NCBI GenBank assembly: GCA_030605665.1
Contig: JAUWHW010000056.1
Coordinates: 1 to 27,588 of the forward strand
Source of the DNA: Dehalococcoidia bacterium
GTDB lineage: Bacteria > Chloroflexota > Dehalococcoidia > GIF9 > AB-539-J10
Length of the DNA stretch: 27,588 nucleotides
Direction: 5' to 3'
The notes beneath the pieces were generated by a model. The model was not told the origin of the DNA, did not search any database, and saw only the letters and a list, made by a program, of their open reading frames with translations. Positions 17,825 through 24,093 of this stretch are shown one piece after another (positions within the stretch are counted from its first letter, which is position 1; the number at the start of each line of letters is the position of its first letter). A program made the position numbers and the translations under genes.

Positions 17825-19154
17825 CGCATTCAGAATTGTAGCTGCAGTAAGGACACATCCATGAGGGACATCTCGGAAGCTGAAGTGGAGATGTTGTTTT
17901 TTCTAAAAGCCCAACGCGGCGTAACACTTCAGCCTTAATAGTGCTCAAATTTCTAAAAGTTACATCGTAGACCATTAGTTTGGCATCCTCTCTGGGAACT
18001 TTAGCGTAGTAAAGCAATAACCTACCTTTTTGGTGGTCTGTTAGTGCGCACTCGAATCCCATGCGAAGGAAGTAATGAGGAAATGCCTGAGCTAGCTGGC
18101 TTCTATCAACTAGGGAGCGAAACTTAGGATCCCGCAAGATGGTAGGCAGGTTCTGGCGAACTCGGACTAAGTCACTTAATGATGCATACTGGATGGGGAT
18201 ACTCTGTACTTCACCCGGAGTTCCATATCGCAAAGCCTCGCGGAGCGCATCCAGAAAACCTAGCTCGTCCATGGAACGGAGATGCTCCTCTTTCTCCCGT
18301 TGTAATTCTTCTTCGTCAGTCGCGATTTTTTGTGGTTTGAGGCGTCTAAAGTATGCCTTGCGGGGAAAGACGGCGTCATTGATTCGGAATAGTTGGGATG
18401 GTTGTGGTTCAGCAAATTTGTCAAGGAGTTGTTGACAAGTGACATCATCAACCTGGACTTGTCCCGCTAATTCGGCAATCTTGTATGATAGTGATACTGG
18501 TGTAGTCTCGCAGTCACATACCTCTGAATAATCACACCCTTTACCAAACCAGGCGCAAATAGGGAGGCTGCTAGGATCGTTTGAGATTAGTGCTTGCATT
18601 AAGAGGTCCCGCCTCCGTCGCATTTCGTCTCGCACTGCTTCCAAATCGGGAAACGTAACATTGTAAACTGCGAGGGGAGCCTGGGGTGATTCCTGGCCTT
18701 GGCGCTGGTAGACGATGATTTTCCCCTGGCTGGAATTGACCATGGCACAGTATATGCCAAGCTGCTCGATATAAATTGGTCTATGCTGCAGCAAATCTTC
18801 TGTCTTTACAGTCGTTGATGTCGTTTTCACTTCTACAGGTATGTTTTCGTAGATGTCAATTTTGCCTACTATGCCCTCAGCCTCTACAAACTGTTCCAGG
18901 TATTCCTCGCTGGACACGGCTAAGCCAAAATTTTTATGAAACCCTGTGCCAGCCCACATAAGCTGCCGTTTTTCCAAAGGAGGCACTATCTCCGGATATT
19001 TCCTCCTAAAGTATGCCTGCTTCAGATTAATAAGGTCGGTTACTGAAATATGGTATGGAGGCCGGCGAGTCCTTAACTTTTGCATCAGGGCATCCTTAAC
19101 TGACCTGTTAGCCTCGATATGGGATACATGAGATGCAATATCGAACTCAGTCAT
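17814..19154 (-). CDS. Cas4/RecB-like PD-(D/E)XK nuclease with a degenerate second copy
   Basis: A 446-residue protein. The first half has a full RecB/Cas4-type nuclease motif set: AYFRRKYPE (47-55), H73 in GTGFHKNF, D100 in GKIDIY, E108-x-K110 in PVEVKTTS, Q131/Y135 in EQLGIYC, then a cysteine group C200, C207, C213, C215. The Cys that usually precedes AYF in Cas4 iron-sulfur proteins is missing. The second half repeats the plan: AYFRRLKP (267-274), HYFLRMGFECA (360-370), LMVYDVTFRNLSTIKAEVLR matching LAVYNVTFPDLEAVRDEMRR, and cysteines C429, C434, C437, C443. Its D-ExK core is not recognisable. No cas genes or CRISPR array are nearby. It heads the operon with the UPF0282-like gene. Confidence 0.8.
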   Translation of the reverse strand: MTEFDIASHVSHIEANRSVKDALMQKLRTRRPPYHISVTDLINLKQAYFRRKYPEIVPPLEKRQLMWAGTGFHKNFGLAVSSEEYLEQFVEAEGIVGKIDIYENIPVEVKTTSTTVKTEDLLQHRPIYIEQLGIYCAMVNSSQGKIIVYQRQGQESPQAPLAVYNVTFPDLEAVRDEMRRRRDLLMQALISNDPSSLPICAWFGKGCDYSEVCDCETTPVSLSYKIAELAGQVQVDDVTCQQLLDKFAEPQPSQLFRINDAVFPRKAYFRRLKPQKIATDEEELQREKEEHLRSMDELGFLDALREALRYGTPGEVQSIPIQYASLSDLVRVRQNLPTILRDPKFRSLVDRSQLAQAFPHYFLRMGFECALTDHQKGRLLLYYAKVPREDAKLMVYDVTFRNLSTIKAEVLRRVGLLEKTTSPLQLPRCPSWMCPYCSYNSECGEV

Positions 19155-19169
19155 TTTGCTGTTTACCCT

Positions 19170-19199
19170 ATATTAGTTTAGTCTGTGGCTATAGGTCAA
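19170..19199 (-). promoter_or_regulatory. Candidate promoter for the nuclease/hydrolase/cvpA operon
   Basis: On the minus strand TTGACC (19194-19199) is followed after 18 bp by TAATAT (19170-19175). The expected start site would leave only about 10 nt before the ATG at 19154, where no Shine-Dalgarno is visible, so the transcript may be nearly leaderless. Confidence 0.5.
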
Positions 19200-19227
19200 T
19201 TTTACTGAGATTGCTTAATATCCTGCC

Positions 19228-19328
19228 TGTCATTCTGAGCCCTTCGCTTCCCTTGTCATTGCGGTGAGCCGAAGCCCTGAGCATAGCGAGGGGGATAGCG
19301 AAGCAATCTCGTATCGCTCAGGGTGACA
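19228..19328. repeat. Palindromic intergenic repeat, about 100 bp
   Basis: TGTCATTCTGAGC (19228-19240) and GCTCAGGGTGACA (19316-19328) are inverted copies with two mismatches. Inside is a second layer of related sequence (TTGTCATTGCGGTGAGCCGAAG and ATAGCGAAGCAATCTC) typical of the dispersed TCATTGCGAG...GAAGCAATCTC intergenic repeats of many bacterial genomes. It lies between two minus-strand genes. Single copy in this window. Confidence 0.7.
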
Positions 19329-19344
19329 ACTAAATGCTCTCATT

Positions 19345-20430
19345 CTATTGCCACGCTTTTAATCTTCTGAAAGCCTCAAGCTTCTCTCTACTCCCAATTC
19401 TGGCTTTGTCCACCGCCTGAACCAGAAATTGGATGCTGCTGTCATAGGTCTTCCTATCCACAGGATAGGGATAGCCATCTTTGCCACCGTGGGCAAAACT
19501 GTAGCTCGCTGGGTCACGTAGGCTGACAGAGGCATCGTAGACTAATTCTGAGATAAGGCTTAAAGCACGAAGCGTTTTTGGTCCCACCCCTTCAAGCCCC
19601 AGCAGGGATTCAAAATTCTGTGGCTTACGCTCATAGGTGCTGAGAAATATTTTGCTCAACCTGTCAGGATGGATATCGTTAGGGTTTAAATAAGGACGTC
19701 GAGGCAAGTCTAAAGTTTTCAGCTTTTTCAGTTGGCTTACAATTTTTTCTGGTTTCTCCTCAGAGGCAATGTGGGCAATAACATTCCTTGCTTGTGTGCT
19801 CTCCGAAGCTACCAGATTCAGTGCTTCGCCTCTGGCCTGGGAGCAAATAGCCGCCTCAGGTTCACAAACAAAATCAATGACTTTTTCTCCCAACCAGTGA
19901 TACCTCCGGGCATAGCGATTGATTTCATTCATCCCTTGCTGAACCACCGCCCAGGAGCCATCTCGGGTAAAAAAGAATGTATGGTGATAAAGCTGATAGC
20001 CGTCTTGAAGGGCTGAATTGTCCACTTTGGCTGACATTCGGCTGGCGTAAACCAAAGGCGTGGGATTTACCTTTAGCAAATGCCCAAAGTTTTCTATCTC
20101 GGCTGGGGTTTTTCTTGAAGTCCTGCCCTTGCCGCCGGCAATGAACAGGCCAAGTTCTCTTTCTAGCCCTCGCATTCCCTCTTTCAAGGCCCCACAGACG
20201 GTGGTGGTAACGCCGCTGGAATGCCAGTCATAACCCAGAACGCAGCCAAAGGCTTGGAACCAGAAAGGGTCAGAAAGGCGACGAAGCATCTCCTCAGCTC
20301 CAAATTCATCAACAATGACAATAGTGACCTCCCGAGCTAGCTGAGACATCCGCCCAAATAGCCACGGAGGCACCTTGCCATAATGAAGTGGCAGATTAGC
20401 TATCCCCGTTCTTTGCCCTGAGCTAGACAT
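19345..20430 (-). CDS. DUF763 family protein
   Basis: A 361-residue protein matching my recollection of the DUF763 family, found mainly in archaea and some bacteria and functionally uncharacterised. Seen are the N-terminal GIANLPLHYGKVPPWLFGRM, DPFWFQAFGCVLGYDWHSSG (from about residue 54), VTTTVCGALKEGMRGLE, a KTPAEIENFG segment, and YQLYHHTFFFTRDGSWAVVQ. Near the C-terminus LLGLEGVGPKTLRALSLISE is a helix-hairpin-helix-like element, often used for non-specific DNA binding, so a DNA repair or processing role is plausible (inference). The start has only a weak ribosome binding site; family proteins start close to RTGIANLPL, so the true start may be a few codons later. It is followed downstream by the palindromic repeat. 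Confidence 0.82.
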   Translation of the reverse strand: MSSSGQRTGIANLPLHYGKVPPWLFGRMSQLAREVTIVIVDEFGAEEMLRRLSDPFWFQAFGCVLGYDWHSSGVTTTVCGALKEGMRGLERELGLFIAGGKGRTSRKTPAEIENFGHLLKVNPTPLVYASRMSAKVDNSALQDGYQLYHHTFFFTRDGSWAVVQQGMNEINRYARRYHWLGEKVIDFVCEPEAAICSQARGEALNLVASESTQARNVIAHIASEEKPEKIVSQLKKLKTLDLPRRPYLNPNDIHPDRLSKIFLSTYERKPQNFESLLGLEGVGPKTLRALSLISELVYDASVSLRDPASYSFAHGGKDGYPYPVDRKTYDSSIQFLVQAVDKARIGSREKLEAFRRLKAWQ

Positions 20431-20462
20431 GTCTCACTCAGGGATATTATACAACAGTGTTG

Positions 20463-20493
20463 CCCTGGCGGCATTGCAGTTTTGACGCCAGGG
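20463..20493. other. Hairpin between the divergent DUF763 and cyclase genes
   Basis: CCCTGGCG (20463-20470) pairs with CGCCAGGG (20486-20493) across a 15-nt loop. There is no T-run. It may be a leader structure of DUF763 or the remnant of a recombination site. Confidence 0.4.
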
Positions 20494-20501
20494 GTGGCAT
20501 A

Positions 20502-20514
20502 GCAAGTAACTTGC
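20502..20514. promoter_or_regulatory. Short perfect dyad, possible operator
   Basis: GCAAGTaACTTGC is a 13-bp palindrome with a one-base centre, too tight to fold but suited to a dimeric DNA-binding protein. It lies 43 bp upstream of the candidate cyclase promoter. No regulator is identified. Confidence 0.25.
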
Positions 20515-20556
20515 CTTGGGGGATCGGCGCATCCAGCACCTGTGGCAATAGATTAC

Positions 20557-20584
20557 TGGACATAAAGCGAATTTCGTATATACT
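20557..20584 (+). promoter_or_regulatory. Candidate promoter for the cyclase gene
   Basis: TGGACA (20557-20562) and TATACT (20579-20584) are separated by 16 bp and lie 34 bp upstream of the ATG. The -10 box overlaps the CGTATATAC half-site next to the cassette border, so the promoter would lie outside the cassette. Confidence 0.45.
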
Positions 20585-20587
20585 TAA

Positions 20588-20599
20588 GTTATATGAAAT
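20588..20599 (+). repeat. Direct repeat, left cassette border
   Basis: GTTATATGAAAT, identical to 21450-21461. It is preceded by CGTATATAC, resembling the CGTATATGC inner arm of the downstream palindrome, so this looks like the right half of an attC-like site whose left half is not recognisable upstream. Confidence 0.7.
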
Positions 20600-20617
20600 A
20601 GTCGTGGAGGAAAGAAA

Positions 20618-21337
20618 ATGACAGAATTGAAACAATACTATTACTGTCGTGATTGTGATGATTTCTATGAAGAAAGAGGGATTGTATTACCTTTTAAATC
20701 ATACTTATCAACACAATTATCTGGGAATATTGGCAATTGCCCAAAAGGACATCCTCGTCCAATTAATAAAGAAGATATCATCTATCTACTAGAGAAACCA
20801 ACAAAAAACACTAACTCTTCAATTATTTGTCTTGATATCAAGGATTTCTCAGAAAAAAACCAAATATCTCAATTTAATAACATTTCAGTATTGCACTCCG
20901 CCTGTAACGGGATTATATCTGAAGAATTTAAAGATGCACTTTACAACGGAACAGGGGATGGTTTTATAATTGGTTTACCTTCTCAGGATATTTCTAAAGC
21001 ACTTAGTTTCTGTGAAAAACTCATTGACAAATACTTAAGATATGTTGATTTCATAACTTATAGAATAGGGATTGAGTATGGACTATTTTTCTCTTATTTG
21101 GATTTGAGTGGGAGAAAAGATCTTTTTGGACAATCCGTTATAGATGTCACACGAATTGCAGATTTTGGAAATGATAATCATATCTTACTTTCTGAAAAAG
21201 CGGCAGGAAATCTAATTGCAAGTGGAGATGTGAGAAAAGAAAATCTAATGGAACTCGGCTATTGTCTTGATAAACATAGAAAACGATACAAAGTCTACAA
21301 TTATAGATCGGAATCAGTTGGAGCTGAATTCACATGA
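20618..21337 (+). CDS. Class III nucleotide-cyclase-like protein with N-terminal zinc-ribbon-like motif
   Basis: A 239-residue protein. Residues 10-45 hold C10-x2-C13 and C41-x3-H45, a possible zinc-binding unit. Residues about 66-230 match the class III adenylate/guanylate cyclase fold. The first metal-binding Asp lies in ICLDIKDFS (D73, with D76), the second in GTGDGFIIG (D114). DVTRIADFGNDNHILLSEKA (176-195) corresponds to the family VNxAARL...G.ILIS segment, with R179 at the transition-state Arg position but no Asn four residues earlier. There is no membrane segment and no effector domain. Substrate (ATP, GTP or a pyrimidine nucleotide) cannot be read from sequence. GGAGG lies 10 nt before the ATG. 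Short stand-alone cyclases of this class occur in Pycsar defence, but no effector gene is adjacent. Confidence 0.75.
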   Translation: MTELKQYYYCRDCDDFYEERGIVLPFKSYLSTQLSGNIGNCPKGHPRPINKEDIIYLLEKPTKNTNSSIICLDIKDFSEKNQISQFNNISVLHSACNGIISEEFKDALYNGTGDGFIIGLPSQDISKALSFCEKLIDKYLRYVDFITYRIGIEYGLFFSYLDLSGRKDLFGQSVIDVTRIADFGNDNHILLSEKAAGNLIASGDVRKENLMELGYCLDKHRKRYKVYNYRSESVGAEFT

Positions 21338-21360
21338 TAAATATCTTACCAGGACTACAT

Positions 21361-21457
21361 CATATAACACAGCATATACGCTATGGGCTAACGCCCTTGC
21401 CCTTCAGGACATTGCTCCCTTCGGTCGCAACGTCGTATATGCTGGGAACGTTATATG
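21361..21457. repeat. attC-like palindrome after the cyclase gene
   Basis: Outer arms CATATAAC (21361-21368) and GTTATATG (21450-21457) are perfect complements. After asymmetric spacers of 1 and 5 nt, inner arms CAGCATATACG (21370-21380) and CGTATATGCTG (21434-21444) are also perfect complements. A small internal stem (GGGC-taac-GCCC) lies in the 53-nt centre. Two paired arms with unequal spacers and AAC/GTT at the outer arm are the layout of integron attC sites. Confidence 0.65.
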
Positions 21458-21461
21458 AAAT
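21450..21461 (+). repeat. Direct repeat, right cassette border
   Basis: GTTATATGAAAT, identical to 20588-20599, overlapping the outer arm of the attC-like palindrome. Confidence 0.7.
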
Positions 21462-21492
21462 GGCGGTTTTTCAAAAAATGGGGTAATTTATA

Positions 21493-24093
21493 ATGACATT
21501 GCATAGCATACTAAAATCAAGAGTTGCTGAATGGAGAAAATCTAATTATAACTCAGATTATCCTGTTATTTCTGAGATTTTCAATTACAATCTAAATCCT
21601 GAAACTCAGACCTTATCTTACTTACGAGAGGCCCAGTTTGAAGCCCTTGAAACTTACTGGTATTTAAGACTTATTGAAAAAACTCCGCATATTTTTGGTT
21701 TATATAAAAAACTGTTTCAACCAAAAGAGTTGCTAAATTCATTAGGTATAACTCTCACTCAAGAAGACCTGACAGATATTTTACTAAGTGGTGGTGGGAT
21801 AGATTCAATATTTGAAAAGATAAGAAATGACGATGGCTTTGTAAGAAAATATAGACTGGAAGCTCTTAGGGAGACACTTATCTTAAGCTACCCAAGTTAT
21901 ATCTTAGCTTTAGCAATGGGAGCAGGTAAGACTATTTTGATTGGCACGATTATCGCTACTGAATTTGCAATGGCTCTTGAATATCTAGAGGTTAACTTTC
22001 TTAAAAATGCCTTGGTATTCGCACCAGGTAAGACCATCTTAGGCGCATTAAAAGAGTTATCGGATGTTCCCTATGAAAATATATTACCTAAAAGGCTTTA
22101 TAAACAATTCATAACGACTGTAAAATTTACCTATACTCACGATGGCGAAAAAGACATTCCGATAATCAAAGGCTCAAGTTTTAATATCGTGGTAACCAAT
22201 ACAGAAAAGATTAGAATACAAAAACACTCAATAACCAAATCTTTAATCAAAAATTTATTTGTTGACCCATCCCGGGAAGATGAGGTAAGGGAGGCGATAG
22301 CCAATCAGAGACTGCAAACAATTGCCTCGCTCCCAAATCTTGCTATCTTTTCTGATGAAGCACACCATACCTATGGACTGGCACTCGGTGAAGAATTGAA
22401 GAGAGTGAGACAAACAGTTAATTATTTGTCAGAAAAGACAAATGTTTTAGTTGTGGTAAACACCACTGGAACCCCATATTATAAAAGGCAGATCCTTAAA
22501 GATGTTATTTATTGGTATGGTCTGTCACAAGGAATAAAAGATGGGATCTTAAAAGAAGTCCGGGGCAATATTGTATCTTATCCAGAAGTAACCGATAAAG
22601 ATTTCCTAAAAGATATTATTGCCGATTTCTTCAAGAATTATAAAGATGTAAAAATCTATGATGGCAGTTCTTCTAAACTGGCAATATATTTCCCAAAAAT
22701 AGAAGATTTAAAGAACGCCAAACCAGTTGTTGAGAAAAGCCTAATAGAACTCGGTCTAGACCCTTCTGTTATTTTAGAAGTACATAATGAGTCAAAACAA
22801 GAAGTTAAGGATTTATTTGATAACCGAATAAATGACCCACACCTACCTTATCGTATGTTTCTTCTTGTTAACAAAGGAACTGAGGGATGGAACTGTTTAT
22901 CCCTCTTTTCTACTGCCTTGGCACGAAGACTAACCGCAAGTAACAACTTTTGCCTCCAGGCTGCTTCCCGCTGCCTCAGGCAAACCCCCAGCAATATACA
23001 TAAGGCAAAAATCTATCTTTCCAAAGATAATGTTGGCATTTTAGACGCCCAACTCAAAGAAACTTATGGTGAAACTCTTGAAGATTTAAATAGAACTCCA
23101 CAAGATATGAGAAAAGATAGACTAATTTTAAGAAAGGTAGAAATACCACCTGTTTCACTCAAAAAGAAGATTCAAAAAGTTCTCCCCAGAGAGTTGCTGT
23201 TAGATATTAGTCAAATAGAGTTTAAGAGGATTGAAGGAGAAAAAGAGAAGTTTAGAAAGACCATCCATAGCCTTGATGAAATTCCTCAAAGGAAGGGAGT
23301 CTTAATTTTTGTAAGAGAAGAGGAGATAGAAATTATTGAAGATTTCGTGGATACCTATACCTTTGCTGTGGAACTATCAAGTCTTTACGGCCTACCCCTT
23401 ATGTTAGTGTATGACAAATTAGAAGAGTTGTATCCCGAAGGTGAAATCCCTGAAAGCGAGGCGATTGAAGTTAAAGGGCAAATAGAAGGGAAGGTAAGAA
23501 ACTACGAGGTAAAAGAGGAAGAAGTAGAAGTTGCCCTTGCTCTTATAAGACCTGAAGGCTTCAATAAGGAAGACAGGGATGGTAAGGCTATATATGTAAC
23601 CGAGATAGTCTATCATAAAGATAAGGAGAAATACCTATTAAAGTGGGAGGAGTTTAAGACTAAATTTAAGAGAGACTTCGGCTTCCACTATAATCCCTAT
23701 AAATTTGATTCTTCTCCTGAGAAGGAATTTTTTACTTGGCTTCTTGGGATTTTGAATGAAGACCCAGCAGATATTGAAGACATCTATTATACCGGTGGCA
23801 TGGATGACCTCAATAAGACGGAATTTCTCTTTGAATATAAAGGCAAAGATGGCAGGTATCATAACTATGCACCTGATTTTCTAATAAGAAGGAAAAATGG
23901 AAAGATAATAATCGTGGAGGTAAAAGCAGAACGCTTCAAAGAGGAAGAGAAGGAAAAGGAGATGAGAAGGATTGAAGGACTAAATCCTGATAGATTGAAG
24001 TATGAGATTGTAGAGACGAAAGGGGAGCAGCTAACTTTTGAGGGTTTAAGTAAAATTAGAGAAGCGATATATGAGTATGGAAAGAAAAGATGA
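21493..24093 (+). CDS. Type III restriction enzyme, Res (helicase-nuclease) subunit
   Basis: In type III restriction, Res joins Mod to translocate or signal along DNA and cut unmethylated sites. The 866-residue protein has a superfamily 2 helicase core: YLREAQFEAL (Q-motif region, about 43-52), Walker A LAMGAGKT (140-147), DEAH box SDEAHH (D288-H291), motif III NTTGTP (323-328), NKGTEGWNC, and motif VI QAASRCLRQTP (489-499). A C-terminal PD-(D/E)XK endonuclease domain follows: PDFLIRRKNG with D795, and IVEVKAE with E809 and K811. Somewhat shorter than typical Res (about 950-1000). Its stop overlaps the start of the OLD nuclease gene by 4 bp (ATGA). Only a weak GGGG precedes the start. Confidence 0.92.
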   Translation: MTLHSILKSRVAEWRKSNYNSDYPVISEIFNYNLNPETQTLSYLREAQFEALETYWYLRLIEKTPHIFGLYKKLFQPKELLNSLGITLTQEDLTDILLSGGGIDSIFEKIRNDDGFVRKYRLEALRETLILSYPSYILALAMGAGKTILIGTIIATEFAMALEYLEVNFLKNALVFAPGKTILGALKELSDVPYENILPKRLYKQFITTVKFTYTHDGEKDIPIIKGSSFNIVVTNTEKIRIQKHSITKSLIKNLFVDPSREDEVREAIANQRLQTIASLPNLAIFSDEAHHTYGLALGEELKRVRQTVNYLSEKTNVLVVVNTTGTPYYKRQILKDVIYWYGLSQGIKDGILKEVRGNIVSYPEVTDKDFLKDIIADFFKNYKDVKIYDGSSSKLAIYFPKIEDLKNAKPVVEKSLIELGLDPSVILEVHNESKQEVKDLFDNRINDPHLPYRMFLLVNKGTEGWNCLSLFSTALARRLTASNNFCLQAASRCLRQTPSNIHKAKIYLSKDNVGILDAQLKETYGETLEDLNRTPQDMRKDRLILRKVEIPPVSLKKKIQKVLPRELLLDISQIEFKRIEGEKEKFRKTIHSLDEIPQRKGVLIFVREEEIEIIEDFVDTYTFAVELSSLYGLPLMLVYDKLEELYPEGEIPESEAIEVKGQIEGKVRNYEVKEEEVEVALALIRPEGFNKEDRDGKAIYVTEIVYHKDKEKYLLKWEEFKTKFKRDFGFHYNPYKFDSSPEKEFFTWLLGILNEDPADIEDIYYTGGMDDLNKTEFLFEYKGKDGRYHNYAPDFLIRRKNGKIIIVEVKAERFKEEEKEKEMRRIEGLNPDRLKYEIVETKGEQLTFEGLSKIREAIYEYGKKR

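Larger units (their letters stand above)
20588..21450 (+). mobile_element. Integron-cassette-like unit carrying the cyclase gene
   Basis: The unit is bordered on both sides by GTTATATGAAAT (20588-20599 and 21450-21461) and contains one gene followed by a palindrome that starts CATATAAC and ends GTTATATG. This is the plan of an integrated integron gene cassette: a core GTT site, one ORF, then an attC folding site ending in the same core. The core departs from the strict GTTRRRY/RYYYAAC consensus (T at the middle R), and no integrase gene is in the window. Cassette identity is therefore inference from architecture. Confidence 0.6.

Noticed and set aside
17814..19154. CRISPR-linked Cas4
   Set aside because: No direct-repeat array and no other cas gene in the window; the protein is also about twice the Cas4 length.
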